Assembly (NCBI GenBank): GCA_900541715.1
Contig: UQLI01000003.1
Coordinates: 1-64,000, forward strand
DNA from: an uncultured Collinsella sp.
Lineage (GTDB): Bacteria > Actinomycetota > Coriobacteriia > Coriobacteriales > Coriobacteriaceae
DNA length: 64,000 nucleotides
Reading direction: 5' to 3'
Positions 42,647 to 52,956 of the stretch are shown one piece after another. Position numbers and translations under genes: made by a program. The notes under the pieces were generated by a model that saw only the letters and a list, made by a program, of their open reading frames with translations, made no database searches and was not told the origin of the DNA. Position 1 is the first letter of the stretch; every line of letters begins with the position of its first letter.

Positions 42647-44644
42647 CTACTGCAGGTCCAACTGGTCCAGGTATTCCTTGCCGTGCTCGGAGATATGGCG
42701 CTTGCGGCCCGCTTCGTCGTTGCCCAGCAACAGGTTAAACATGGTCTCCATCTTGGTGACGTCCTCGGGCTCCACCTTGATCAGGCGACGCGTCTCGGGG
42801 TTCATGGTGGTGAGCCACATCATGTCCGGGTCGTTCTCGCCAAGACCCTTGGAGCGGTTGATGGAGCACTTTTGGTCGCCAATCTCCTTGAGGATGCCGT
42901 TCTTCTCGAGCTCGGTGTAGGCAAAGTAGGTCTTCTCTTTGCAGTTGATCTCGTAGAGCGGCGATTCGGCGATATACACGTAGCCCTCGTCAATAAGCGT
43001 GGGCACCAGGCGGTAGAGCATGGTGAGCACGAGCGTACGGATGTGATAACCGTCGACGTCGGCGTCCGTACAGATGATGACCTTGTTCCAGTTGAGGTTG
43101 TCCAGGTCGAAGGCGCCAAGGTTCTTGATGCGCTTGTCCTTGATTTCCACGCCGCAGCCCAGCACGCGCATGAGGTCCATGATGATGTCGGACTTAAAGA
43201 TGCGCGGATAGTCCTCCTTCAGGCAGTTGAGGATCTTACCGCGGACGGGCATGACGCCCTGGAACTCGGCATCGCGCGAGGTGCGAATGGCGCCTGCTGC
43301 CGAGTCGCCCTCTACGATGTAGATCTCGCGGCGGCTCTTGTCCTTGGAACGGCAGTCGATGAACTTCTGCACGCGGTTGGCCATGTCGGTCTTCTGCTGC
43401 AGATTGGTCTTGATGCTTTGACGCGTCTTCTCGGCGTTCTCGCGCGAACGCTTGTTGATGAGCACCTGCTCCATGATCTTGTTGGCGGCGTCTTTGTTCT
43501 CGATCAGGTAGGTCGAGAGGCGTTCCTTAAAGAAGGCCGTCATGGCCTGCTGGATAAAGCGGTTATTGATGGCCTTCTTAGTCTGGTTTTCATAGGACGT
43601 TTGGGTGGAGAAACAGTTGGTCACCAGCACCAGGCAGTCCTGGACGTCCTGCCATTTGATGCCGCTCTCGTTTTTGTTGTACTTGCCCTGTTGCTTAATG
43701 TAAGCATCGATGGCACTGGTCAGAGCGCTGCGGGCGGCCTTCTCGGGCGAACCGCCGTTCTCGAGCCAGGATGAGTTGTGGTAGTACTCCTGCATCATGA
43801 AGGTGCGCGAGAAGCACATGCACGCGGTAATCTTCACGTTGTAGTCGGGCAGGTCCTCGCGGTCGCGACCGCGACGGTCGGCCTCGATAAAGAAGGGCTC
43901 GGTAAGGTAGTCGGTACCGACCTTCTCGAGCACGTAGTCCTCGATGCCCTTGGGATAGCAAAAATCCTCTTCGGTAAACTCACCATCGCCACCCTCAATA
44001 CGCAGGCGGAAGGTCACGTTGGCGTTGACCACGGCCTGGCGGCGCATGGTCTCGCGATACCAATCGTGGGGGATGCTGATGGAGGTAAAGACCTCAAGAT
44101 CGGGGCGCCATTTGATGGTGGTGCCGGTACGGTCCTCGTCGCTGGGCTCAATCTCGAGTGCCTTCTTTTTGGCGCCAACGACCTTGCCCTTCTTAAAGTG
44201 CAGGGAGTACTTGTTGCCGTCGCGCCAAACCGTGACGTCCATGTATTCGGAGGCGTACTGGGTCGCGCACGAGCCCAGGCCGTTGGTACCGAGCGAGAAG
44301 TCGTAGTCGCCGCCCTGGTTGTTGTTGTATTTGCCACCTGCGTAGAGCTCGCAAAAGACGAGCTCCCAGTTAAAGCGCTTCTCGGAAGGGTTCCAGTCGA
44401 GCGGGCAGCCACGGCCATTGTCCTCTACCTGGATAGAGCCATCGCGAAAGGCGGTAAGGGTGATGAGCTTGCCGTAACCCTGGCGCGCCTCGTCAACGGC
44501 GTTGGACAGGATCTCGAAGGCGGCATGCGCGCAACCGTCGAGCCCGTCCGAGCCAAAGATGACGGCGGGGCGCAGGCGTACGCGCTCCTCGTCCTTGAGC
44601 TGGCGGATACTGTCGTTACCATAGTTTGCGGTGTTTTTTGCCAT
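42647..44644 (-). CDS. parE: DNA topoisomerase IV subunit B
   Basis: This 665-residue ATPase subunit has a GHKL fold (EILSNAVDEA, EDNGRG, GTNGLGSCATQYASEY), a transducer, and a C-terminal TOPRIM (EGDSAAGAI, CTDADVDGYHIR). The opening RLRPAVIFGSDGLDGCAHAA and ELYAGGKYNNN match clostridial-type ParE. It pairs with the downstream parC to separate replicated chromosomes. Confidence 0.92.
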   Translation of the reverse strand: MAKNTANYGNDSIRQLKDEERVRLRPAVIFGSDGLDGCAHAAFEILSNAVDEARQGYGKLITLTAFRDGSIQVEDNGRGCPLDWNPSEKRFNWELVFCELYAGGKYNNNQGGDYDFSLGTNGLGSCATQYASEYMDVTVWRDGNKYSLHFKKGKVVGAKKKALEIEPSDEDRTGTTIKWRPDLEVFTSISIPHDWYRETMRRQAVVNANVTFRLRIEGGDGEFTEEDFCYPKGIEDYVLEKVGTDYLTEPFFIEADRRGRDREDLPDYNVKITACMCFSRTFMMQEYYHNSSWLENGGSPEKAARSALTSAIDAYIKQQGKYNKNESGIKWQDVQDCLVLVTNCFSTQTSYENQTKKAINNRFIQQAMTAFFKERLSTYLIENKDAANKIMEQVLINKRSRENAEKTRQSIKTNLQQKTDMANRVQKFIDCRSKDKSRREIYIVEGDSAAGAIRTSRDAEFQGVMPVRGKILNCLKEDYPRIFKSDIIMDLMRVLGCGVEIKDKRIKNLGAFDLDNLNWNKVIICTDADVDGYHIRTLVLTMLYRLVPTLIDEGYVYIAESPLYEINCKEKTYFAYTELEKNGILKEIGDQKCSINRSKGLGENDPDMMWLTTMNPETRRLIKVEPEDVTKMETMFNLLLGNDEAGRKRHISEHGKEYLDQLDLQ

Positions 44645-45076
44645 ACTCGCTCTCTTGGTGCTTCCTCTTGTGCATTTAAGTCGTATAGATAGTCAAGGTA
44701 GCATAGCCCAGCCCGTGAACGATTCCACCCAACACGAAATCCATCGAACAACCGTTCGGAAATTGGTGGAACGGCGCTTACTCGGGCAAAACCAAGTCGG
44801 TTCTGTCCGAGTAAGTTTGAAGGCGGTTGAAGACGTCCTACCTTGTTTGCGGATGGATTGAATCGAACATTGGGACAGACGTCTCGTTTTATGGGCCACG
44901 GGCGTGCGTGCGCGAGTCCTTCTGGCCCGCTAGGGATGCTGACGGGTCATTATTTGGGCCACGGGTCACTTCGCTCGTGCTGTTTTTCGTCATACGCTCA
45001 TAGTGGAAGCCGATGCCACGGGGCCGACTTGGTGCTCGGGCAAAGGATGAGCTGCAAGCCGAAAGGAGCGGTGAGG
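44645..45076. other. 432-bp divergent region before the lipoprotein gene
   Basis: No gene is present. It contains a 9-bp inverted repeat CTTACTCGG (44777-44785)/CCGAGTAAG (44807-44815) and two copies of TGGGCCACGG (about 44892 and 44958). Promoters for parE (minus) and the lipoprotein (plus) must lie here, but none stands out. Confidence 0.5.
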
Positions 45077-46096
45077 ATGATGAAGCCCATGACGAAGAAG
45101 CTGCTGTTAGGAATTCCCACCGTGACGCTTTCGGCCGTGCTGGCGTGTACGGTGGCCGGCTGTGGTGGTAGTGCTCCGAGTGGCTCGGCTGGCAACTCGG
45201 GTGGCAGTGCTCCCGTAGAGAAGAAGGCCAAGGCCTATGAGTCGCAGACGGTCGAGGTGGCTGGCATAACCTATGAGTCAGTAGCCCATGGTACGTTCTA
45301 TCGCGGCGACGCTAAGTTGCAGGACGGTTTTTACCTGCACGTCAAGATCACCAACAACAATGCAAAGAACAGGACGTTTAGCTCCTTTAACGTGCATGCT
45401 GCCCAGGGCGATCTTGAGGCAGGCGACCCGTTGTTTACTTCCGGTAAGGCGGCTGTGCTCGACTACGTTGCAAGCGAGGCTCCCGATGAGCTTCACGAGG
45501 GCATCGACCTTTCCGAGAGGCCAGATATCGGTCCGGGCGAGACCGTTGAGTACGTGTATTTCTGGGCGCCCAAGACGGCGTACTACGGGCCCATCACTGT
45601 CGAGTTCGTAGACGCTTACGCCCCCGCCAAGAATCATGAGGCCATGCACTTCGACACCACGGGATGCGAGACCAAGGAGTTCAAGGCGGCCAGCGGCGTG
45701 GCCGATTCTGGCGAGAAGGCAGATTTAACGGGCATCGACTGCGCATCGTACAGTATCGAGGCCGCCGATGGGTACACGCTGGATTCGTCCAACGAAGAGC
45801 GCGAAAAGGCAGACTTCTTCCACGACGAGACTGGAGGACGCCTGAACATCAGCATCTTCCCGCGCTCGCCGGAGGAAGAGGTTGCAAGCCTAGAGCAGGT
45901 CTACGAAGGCAAGGAGACAACAACCGACCAGGTCGAGTACAACGGCATAACGTGGCTGCGCTTTACCGGTCCCGACAACGGTCATACGCTGTTTGCGACG
46001 GCTCCCGCGACGGGCGAGACCGTCCGCGTGTCGATTGGCTGGAAGATCGATTGGGACGCCGCCGCGCCCATGATGGAGGCATTGAAGCTCAAGTAG
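45077..46096 (+). CDS. lipoprotein with DUF5067-like domain
   Basis: This 339-residue lipoprotein has a signal peptide and lipobox (ACTVAGC, Cys about 26) followed by a serine/glycine linker. The N-terminal beta-rich half (about 50-190) resembles DUF5067-type proteins (DGFYLHVKITNNNAKNRTFS). The C-terminal half (about 200-339) is a separate beta-rich domain (DGYTLDSSNEER to the end). I chose ATG 45077 after AAAGGAG. It is tethered outside the cell; function is unknown. Confidence 0.75.
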   Translation: MMKPMTKKLLLGIPTVTLSAVLACTVAGCGGSAPSGSAGNSGGSAPVEKKAKAYESQTVEVAGITYESVAHGTFYRGDAKLQDGFYLHVKITNNNAKNRTFSSFNVHAAQGDLEAGDPLFTSGKAAVLDYVASEAPDELHEGIDLSERPDIGPGETVEYVYFWAPKTAYYGPITVEFVDAYAPAKNHEAMHFDTTGCETKEFKAASGVADSGEKADLTGIDCASYSIEAADGYTLDSSNEEREKADFFHDETGGRLNISIFPRSPEEEVASLEQVYEGKETTTDQVEYNGITWLRFTGPDNGHTLFATAPATGETVRVSIGWKIDWDAAAPMMEALKLK

Positions 46097-46126
46097 CGGG
46101 TTGCGATTCCCATGTCAGGCGACTCA

Positions 46127-46161
46127 GGGCTGGCTCCGAGTTATCGGGGCCAGCCCCTTTT
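46127..46161 (+). terminator. terminator after the lipoprotein gene
   Basis: The stem GGGCTGGC/GCCAGCCC with inner CCGA/TCGG is followed by CTTTT. Confidence 0.8.
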
Positions 46162-46208
46162 GGTGTTCGATGAGCCGAGTCGGCGTCTCTCACAAAAGTA
46201 ACTAGGAG

Positions 46209-49200
46209 CTAGCGAGACCTATCCGAATTGACCTCATTGGCGGTGTCTTTTTCGAGCGCCGTGCGGCGGGCGCTGTAGGCGATGAGGCCGGCGCCTGCCG
46301 CGGCGAGTGCTGTAGCGGCTGCCGTAAGGGGAGCATTGACATCGCCCGTGCCAGCGAGCGCGCCCGCTTTTCCGGAGCGCTTGTTATTGCTGTGGTCCTT
46401 GCCACTGCCGGAGCTGCTTCCGCCGGAGCCGCCGCCCTTGTCAGTACCGCCGCCACTCGAGTCGCCACCGCCGTCCGCCGTCATCGGTGCATCGTGAAGC
46501 CCCGTCGTATCCGCGCTGTCGCATACGCCGACCTGAACTTTTGAGCGTTCGCATGCCGCGTCGGGCACATGAAGCTCGTGCAGTACGGCACCCAGCGCCG
46601 AGTTTGCGCCCGGTCGAATTTCCTCGAGCGTTACGGGATCGAGCGCCACCAGATTACGCGCCTTCGCATACAGCGTTACGCGTTTGCCCACTTCGTCGCT
46701 CCAACTCTCGGGGATGGCGAAGCTCATGCGGAACTGTGCCGTGCAACCCGGTGCCAGCACGGCGTTGCCGCTGTCGGCTGCCAGCGGGTGCGTAGCGAAG
46801 CGCTCGCCCAGCGTCTCGAGCGCGTACTTCACATGTGCCATGTCGTTGGCCGAAGCGTCCTCGGCAAGCTCTGGATCGTAGATCGAAGCCATGCGTGCGT
46901 TCATTCCGAATCCGATGGATGCGCTGGAGAACGGCTGGCTGGAGCCCTCTCGGTATAGATCGATCGTGCCGGCGGTCAGCAAGGTGTTGCCGTCGTTTCG
47001 CACCGTGACCATGAAGGATTCGCCTGCCGCTCCGGGCACCACCGCGCCCGAGGTAGCGACCGCGCCCGTCGGAGTGGCACACGCCACCAAGGGCACTTCG
47101 ATGCCGTGCAGCTCTGCCTCGCTCTTCTCCGCGCTCACAATGTGCGTGGCGAGCGCGGAGAGCATGCCTCCCGACGTTAAAAATGTCGTTATCTGATCGA
47201 CGGGATGGTCTAGCTCGCACATCACGAACGGCTCCGTAAACAGATCGCCTGCCAAGGTGCTGGCGAAGATGCGGAAGTGCTTGCCCATCACTGCTACCGG
47301 GTTGCCTTCTTCGTCGTAGGTCTGTCCCACCTTGCCATCGGTGTTCTCTACATAGAGCACGCACCTGCCGTTGTTGCTTACGCTAAACGATGCTGGGCCA
47401 CAGCCTGCGGCACCCACGGGCTGCGTTGCAAAGGCCGATGCGCCTCGCGTCCAAGTAATATGCTGCAGTTGCTCGTTGACGGTTGCCAAAAAGCCCGAAT
47501 GTTGTGGCCACGGCACCGCGTGGGGCACTGTGACATCTGGCGACATAACGCCCCAGCCCGCAATGGACTGGCCGATCACGGCGTACGATGCGCAGCCACA
47601 ACCGCCTGCAGTCTCGTATGCAACGGGCACCACCATTTTGCCATTGATATTCTCGGACGCGCCCAGCTCGATGCTCGACGGTGCTTGCGGAAAGCGGAGA
47701 ACTTGGCGGAACGTCAGGCTGTCGCCCAAATCATCCGACCACAGGGTAAAGCATTCCAGTGCAACCTGAGCCTCGCTGCCGAGCGCCTTTTCTGCGGTGG
47801 CTCCGTGGCGGTGGAGGTAGGCGCCCGACAGACGTCCGTCGACCAGTGTCTTGCCCACCGTGATGCGTGGGCACTGCAGGCAATGGTAGCCATCCTCCTG
47901 AAGGCGGCCGCGCGAGATGCTGCGCCACGACGTGTGCGATATCACGCGAACTTCGTCGTTGCTTATGCGCAGGCGCACAACGGACAGTATGCCGGATGTG
48001 CTCGCCGTATCGAAAAGGGTGTTGTCGCCGGCGGGGCGCTCACCCGAGACCAGCAGCACGTAGGCGTCCTGGTTTCCTCTTCCGTCTGTATATTCCACCA
48101 CGTCGAAGTCGTAATCGAATATGCCGTTGCGCTCCACATCGCCCTCGCCAAACCCAAGGGGAAAGTCCACGGGCGTGGGAGCGGACCACGTGCCGTTTGC
48201 CTTTGTGTGCACCACCAGGCGCGAGCGACCATTGTCGCCGTAGCGCACCGAGGCGATACGGAACAGGCATTCTACGCCGGCAATCCTTGCCAGCTTCATG
48301 TGAGCTTCGCTGAGCACGCCAGCAAACAGCACGTTGTCGCTCGAGGGTTTGATGCCGCCACGCTCGTCCTCCGACACGCCGGCAGAATTGGCGTTCGGGT
48401 CAGCAACGGCGTTCGTCGTCTGGCCGATATAGGCGTACTCGTACATCGGCGCGGCGTTTTCGTCGTTTTCCATCAGTGCATGGACGAAATGTTCGACCTG
48501 TCCCGTGTCGTCGCTCTCTGCATCCGCCTCGAGCTCAATACGCGTGACCGCTTGATTCCAATCGCGTACGACAGAAGCGACGTTTACGGCAGTGGCCTTA
48601 ACCTCGGCGCGTGCGAGCAGCTCGGCGTTGGTGACGATGGTGGCCGATGCGATAAATTGCGGCACGCCGCCCGCCTCGGCGTTGCCGGCTGAGCCGAAGC
48701 AGGCATCTAGTGTATAGGGCGTATCTCCACCCAATGCGAGCTCAGAGCGCTGGAGTACATACTGGTCGCCGTTGTTCACCGACATATTCCACGAATCGAG
48801 GAGTGTGGGCCACGACCCCGACCAAGCCTTGGTGGTCCACTTGAACATCACGAACTGGAGTATCACATCGACATCGACGTCTGCACCTACGCGCAGTCGC
48901 GGAAGCTGGTGTCCATCTGCCTTCTCGTACCCAATGAACAGCGTGAGGGATGCGGCGCCGCGCACGGCGGACGAAGCGACGCCTGCAACGCCGGCGCCAA
49001 AGGTGACGGCAAGCCCGATCTGGATGGTGAACGAGCCCGACGTGTTTGAATAGTCGAGCGAAATGTTTTTGAAAAACGCCGCGCCGCTGCCGTGCGTGTG
49101 GGCACCCACGGCGAGCGCCAGCTTCGCCAGCACCCAGGGGTTGACGTTTAGGAAAAACGGCACCGGTCCTAGGGTAAACTGCTCGGTCCAATTGAGGTCG

Positions 49201-50576
49201 GTTCTTACCTGGAAGAGGGCCTTAATATTGCCGTATGCGGGGTCGTTGTTGTTACCCCAGGTTTTGCCCACCCAATCGTAGGCGAGCGAGCCGTACAGCT
49301 GTGTGGCGATATCCATCGTGAACAGCGGCGTGCAATGGTGGCGAAGGAGCTTGGTGTTTCTTGGATCGGTGCCCGAACCGGCACTCATACTTTTGTACTG
49401 ATTCCACTTCCCCTCCATCTCGTCGAGGTAGCGGTTTGCCTGCTTGGCGCCCGACTCACGCGGCGATTTCTTCCAGTATTCCGGATCAGGGTTGCCCGAA
49501 TCGTTCATATAGCTGGCTGGTTTGTATCCTCCGCCAAACAGCACGTATCCAGCAAACGAGAAATCGAAGAGAATCGGAAATGTGGGCATCCAACACGTGA
49601 ACTTATTGCCGCCGATGCCGGGAAACGCTGCGGGGAAATCAAACGGAGTGATCTCTTGGTCCATAGTGGTGGGGACGATAGTGGTCGATCCGGATTCCGC
49701 CTTTGCCGCCGGCGCGGTAACAACGGCCATGGGGGAGGAGAGCGTGTAGGTTTTGCCTTGGTAGTCGAGGACAAAGCGCAGCTTGCATCCTTCTTCCAGA
49801 AGGCTCGACGCTGCATCGAGGAACTTGTCTTTGAGCGTGAACGTCGCCAGATTATCCGCGCCCGATGCGCTGGCCTTGACTTGGCCAATCTGCGTGACGG
49901 TTTCGGATGAGCTGCCCGCAGCGGGCATCACTTTATTGATATGCAACGTTGCCTGCCCGCCCTGTGGCAGATGGGCCTGCACGGTAAAAGCGTGCGTGTC
50001 GGGCTGGTCGTTTGCTGCTTCGTCCGCTGGCATTGCCATGAACGTAGCGTCGGCGTACTGAATGTCCCATTCGTCGAATGTGAGCTGGCGGAAGTACGGC
50101 TCGCCATCGGAGAGCGGACGTGTGGGTGCGGTAATGGCGGTGCCGCCTTGGACACGCGCGAGGGGAATCTCGACATCGCGGTAGCCTGCCATGCTAATGG
50201 AAATGCCGCCGTTAAAGTCGTACGCGTCGAGAAGCGTCGCCTCGTCCACGTAGCCTTCCGAAAGCGGCGCGACCTCAAAGATGGCCGTGCCTTCGTCATC
50301 GGTAGTGGCGGTGAGCTGCTTGCCTGCGGCATAGCGCGACGTGAGCGTGACCTGGGCGCCCGTGATGGGCGTATTCTTGTTGGCGACGTCGACCACGACC
50401 ACACCGAACATGGTGCGCGAGAGAACGAGCACCCTGAAGGGGTCTTTTTCGTCGGCATGGGCTTCGGTGGGCGCGAACGGCAATATGAAGGCGTTTGCGC
50501 TTTCCGGCACGCGCGGCAACATAATGCTCGCTAACGAGGACGCTCCGGCAACAAGTAACGAACGGCGATCAAGCAT
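46209..50576 (-). CDS. 1455-residue Tat-exported surface protein with LAXTG-type anchor
   Basis: The protein begins MLDRRSLLVAGASSLASIML, a Tat-like signal (twin Arg plus hydrophobic stretch). Beta-sandwich or carboxypeptidase-like repeats (about 50-110; NTPITGAQVTLTSRYAAGKQ) follow, then a large unrecognised ectodomain. Near the C-terminus is a glycine/serine linker, LAGTG (from residue 1407), a hydrophobic segment and RR, an arrangement expected for a class E sortase (LAXTG) substrate. I chose ATG 50576 after GGGAG. It lies downstream of a LuxR regulator on the same strand. Adhesin or surface-enzyme roles are guesses. Confidence 0.7.
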   Translation of the reverse strand: MLDRRSLLVAGASSLASIMLPRVPESANAFILPFAPTEAHADEKDPFRVLVLSRTMFGVVVVDVANKNTPITGAQVTLTSRYAAGKQLTATTDDEGTAIFEVAPLSEGYVDEATLLDAYDFNGGISISMAGYRDVEIPLARVQGGTAITAPTRPLSDGEPYFRQLTFDEWDIQYADATFMAMPADEAANDQPDTHAFTVQAHLPQGGQATLHINKVMPAAGSSSETVTQIGQVKASASGADNLATFTLKDKFLDAASSLLEEGCKLRFVLDYQGKTYTLSSPMAVVTAPAAKAESGSTTIVPTTMDQEITPFDFPAAFPGIGGNKFTCWMPTFPILFDFSFAGYVLFGGGYKPASYMNDSGNPDPEYWKKSPRESGAKQANRYLDEMEGKWNQYKSMSAGSGTDPRNTKLLRHHCTPLFTMDIATQLYGSLAYDWVGKTWGNNNDPAYGNIKALFQVRTDLNWTEQFTLGPVPFFLNVNPWVLAKLALAVGAHTHGSGAAFFKNISLDYSNTSGSFTIQIGLAVTFGAGVAGVASSAVRGAASLTLFIGYEKADGHQLPRLRVGADVDVDVILQFVMFKWTTKAWSGSWPTLLDSWNMSVNNGDQYVLQRSELALGGDTPYTLDACFGSAGNAEAGGVPQFIASATIVTNAELLARAEVKATAVNVASVVRDWNQAVTRIELEADAESDDTGQVEHFVHALMENDENAAPMYEYAYIGQTTNAVADPNANSAGVSEDERGGIKPSSDNVLFAGVLSEAHMKLARIAGVECLFRIASVRYGDNGRSRLVVHTKANGTWSAPTPVDFPLGFGEGDVERNGIFDYDFDVVEYTDGRGNQDAYVLLVSGERPAGDNTLFDTASTSGILSVVRLRISNDEVRVISHTSWRSISRGRLQEDGYHCLQCPRITVGKTLVDGRLSGAYLHRHGATAEKALGSEAQVALECFTLWSDDLGDSLTFRQVLRFPQAPSSIELGASENINGKMVVPVAYETAGGCGCASYAVIGQSIAGWGVMSPDVTVPHAVPWPQHSGFLATVNEQLQHITWTRGASAFATQPVGAAGCGPASFSVSNNGRCVLYVENTDGKVGQTYDEEGNPVAVMGKHFRIFASTLAGDLFTEPFVMCELDHPVDQITTFLTSGGMLSALATHIVSAEKSEAELHGIEVPLVACATPTGAVATSGAVVPGAAGESFMVTVRNDGNTLLTAGTIDLYREGSSQPFSSASIGFGMNARMASIYDPELAEDASANDMAHVKYALETLGERFATHPLAADSGNAVLAPGCTAQFRMSFAIPESWSDEVGKRVTLYAKARNLVALDPVTLEEIRPGANSALGAVLHELHVPDAACERSKVQVGVCDSADTTGLHDAPMTADGGGDSSGGGTDKGGGSGGSSSGSGKDHSNNKRSGKAGALAGTGDVNAPLTAAATALAAAGAGLIAYSARRTALEKDTANEVNSDRSR

Positions 50577-50731
50577 CTTGGGCTCCCATCCCGCAAGTAT
50601 CGGTGGAAATAATCCAATTTTGCGAGAAGGTGCCCCGTAGCGGTAGTGCCGTTCAAGGGTCAAAATGTCCAAATTGATCGAGCGAAGCGCCGGGTTCCGG
50701 AATGCGTTCGATTCGCTTGGCAGTCCGGTCG

Positions 50732-51736
50732 CTAACGTAACATATGCGCGACCAGCTCGGTGCGTGTGCCGATGCCAAGCTTTGCGTATACGCCGGATAG
50801 GCGGTTTTTGACGGTGCCCGGCGATACTCCCATATGGCGTGCGATTTCGGCGTTGGTCCACCCACGACAGGCGAGCATGGCCATGGTGAATTCCGTGGTC
50901 GTTAGATCGTCGGCCACGTCCTCGCCCGAATCGGGGTTGTGGATGCGCCGCCAGCCGTAGCTGAAGCGGTACGTGATCTCGATGATGCGCGCGAAGTCGT
51001 CAGGGTATTGCGTTTTTAGGCACGCCTCGATGAGCCCCTGTAAAAGGCCGTGATGCTCGCCAATGAGCTCGATAAGGCCGTCGGGACGCGCAATGTTCCA
51101 AGCAACTCCGAAGTGCGTTTTTGCGGCGTCGACGTCTTTGAGACTCATGCATGCCATGGAAGCTGCCAGGTGCAGGAACAGTTCCGAGATCGGATAGCTT
51201 CCCTGTTTCATGATCAGGGCATTTTCCGCCATGCCTAGGCTGCGGCCGTATTCGCCGCGCAGGTACAAGGCGTGCGCCATCACGTAGCTGGCGAACAGGC
51301 GCAGGCCTTCGGGCAGATGCGCCACAAGTGGATAAAACTCTTCGGCAGAATACGGGGAAGGCAAGTGCAGCAGGACACTCGCGGCCGAGGCGAACAGGAT
51401 ATGCGTGGCGTGGACGGCGGGTGATTCCTCGTCAGTTGGCGTATCGAGGATGCCCGCAAGACAACGGCGGGCGTCGGCGATACGGTTGAGCGACAGGCTG
51501 GCGTATCCGCAGATAAAGCATGCGGAATAGCGCAGTGCGGAATCGGTGGCGTCAAGATAGGGGCGCGCCGTCTTGGCAGCGAGGGCGGCCTGTCCGCGAA
51601 AGTACAGCGCTTCTGCCGTGGCGATGGTGCGTGAATCGGGGTCGGAAATGCCTGCAACCGCAGCGTCAATCTGCCCCGGCACAAAGGCAGTGCACATCAA
51701 CGGCATGGGAACGCATGGGTAGCCATCGCAGTCCAT
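50732..51736 (-). CDS. LuxR-family regulator with helical sensor
   Basis: This 334-residue protein has an N-terminal helical region rich in alanine (about 20-250, TPR-like) and a C-terminal LuxR HTH (TEFTMAMLACRGWTNAEIAR then HMGVSPGTVKNRLSGVYAKL). No ATPase loop is visible, so it is not a full MalT-type STAND protein. I chose ATG 51736 after GGGAGA. It lies between a two-component system and the large surface protein, all on the minus strand; control of the surface protein is plausible. Confidence 0.8.
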   Translation of the reverse strand: MDCDGYPCVPMPLMCTAFVPGQIDAAVAGISDPDSRTIATAEALYFRGQAALAAKTARPYLDATDSALRYSACFICGYASLSLNRIADARRCLAGILDTPTDEESPAVHATHILFASAASVLLHLPSPYSAEEFYPLVAHLPEGLRLFASYVMAHALYLRGEYGRSLGMAENALIMKQGSYPISELFLHLAASMACMSLKDVDAAKTHFGVAWNIARPDGLIELIGEHHGLLQGLIEACLKTQYPDDFARIIEITYRFSYGWRRIHNPDSGEDVADDLTTTEFTMAMLACRGWTNAEIARHMGVSPGTVKNRLSGVYAKLGIGTRTELVAHMLR

Positions 51737-51804
51737 CTTCCATCTCCCAACAGCTGGCAACAATAGCAGCAATTGTACTCCTGTTGCTCGGGACCCCTTT
51801 CGTT

Positions 51805-52956
51805 TTACTGCTCGGTTGACGCTGCGGATCGTTTTGGAAGGCTTGCGAGCATGGTGGTCCCGTTCTCGGAACTTGTTTCGACCTCTACGGCGCCACTGTG
51901 AAGAGCTGCAATCTCCCAAACGAGCGCTAGTCCGAGTCCTGCGCCGCCGTATGCCCTGCTGCGGGATTTGTCTAGACGAAAGAACGGCTGGAAGATGCTC
52001 TCTCGGTACTGCTTGGGTATTCCCGGGCCCTCATCTTTGACTCGTAGGAGCACGTGGCTGTCGCTGTCGCTGATGGAGACGTTGACAGTCGAGTCGGTGC
52101 GGCTGTAGCGGATAGCGTTTTCGACCAGGTTGAACACCAGTCGGTACAGCAGCGTGTCGCTCCCGATTACTAAAGCGTCTCCAGCACAATTGAGGGCTAT
52201 GCCCTTATTTTCGGCAAGTGGTGCAAGGTCGGTGAGGACCTCTTCGGACAGGGGGCCGAGTTCAACAGCGTCCCCGCAAGGGACGCTGCGAAGCTCACTC
52301 ATCTCGAGCAATACCTTGGTCATTCGAGACATGCGCTCGGTTTGTTCTTGTAGCAGGCCGAGCAGCTCGGCTGTTTCGGGTTGCAAACCGGAGTGCTCGG
52401 AGATGAAAAGTTCAATCTGTGCTTGCATAAGGGCGAGCGGGGTGCGCAGCTCATGTGCGGCGTTGCCGGTAAACTGACGCTGTGCAGAGAACCCTTCGCC
52501 AAGACGGGAGATCATGTCGTTGAAAGAGGCGCTGCATCGCTGCAGCTCGGTGGGCACATCTTCACTGAGTCTGATTTCGCTTAGGTTGTCAGGCTGCACA
52601 CGCTCAACCTGGGCTGCAAAAGCCCGTAGCGGTTTGAGCGCACGACCGCTCACAAAGTATGCCAGCGCGCCGCCAAGGAGTGTGACTCCAGCCGTGATGT
52701 ACCAGGCTGTCGTGCCAAAAGACTCCTGTGCGTCGTTTACGACGATTGTGACCTTGTCATCGAGTGCCGTTTTCGTTGGGTCGAACACCTGGGGCGAATC
52801 CGCGCCGGCAGCGTTAAAGGCCGAGATGTCACTGCCGATGGCATCCATGTAGCGCATGCCCGTATAGCCGACCAGGCAGTTTGTCAGCACGCATGCTGCA
52901 CACGTGAGCAGTGCCGTCATGATCGTTATGCGCCATTGCAGCGAAAGCCTTTTCAT
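51805..52956 (-). CDS. sensor histidine kinase
   Basis: This 383-residue membrane kinase has two TM segments (about 10-32, 85-105) around a short ectodomain and a HAMP-like linker (SGRALKPLRAFAAQVERV). The dimerisation domain has the phospho-His in NAAHELRTPLAL, and the HATPase_c has NLVENAIRYS, DEGPGIP and GGAGLGLALV. The start overlaps the stop of the response regulator gene (ATGA), so they are coupled. Confidence 0.92.
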   Translation of the reverse strand: MKRLSLQWRITIMTALLTCAACVLTNCLVGYTGMRYMDAIGSDISAFNAAGADSPQVFDPTKTALDDKVTIVVNDAQESFGTTAWYITAGVTLLGGALAYFVSGRALKPLRAFAAQVERVQPDNLSEIRLSEDVPTELQRCSASFNDMISRLGEGFSAQRQFTGNAAHELRTPLALMQAQIELFISEHSGLQPETAELLGLLQEQTERMSRMTKVLLEMSELRSVPCGDAVELGPLSEEVLTDLAPLAENKGIALNCAGDALVIGSDTLLYRLVFNLVENAIRYSRTDSTVNVSISDSDSHVLLRVKDEGPGIPKQYRESIFQPFFRLDKSRSRAYGGAGLGLALVWEIAALHSGAVEVETSSENGTTMLASLPKRSAASTEQ

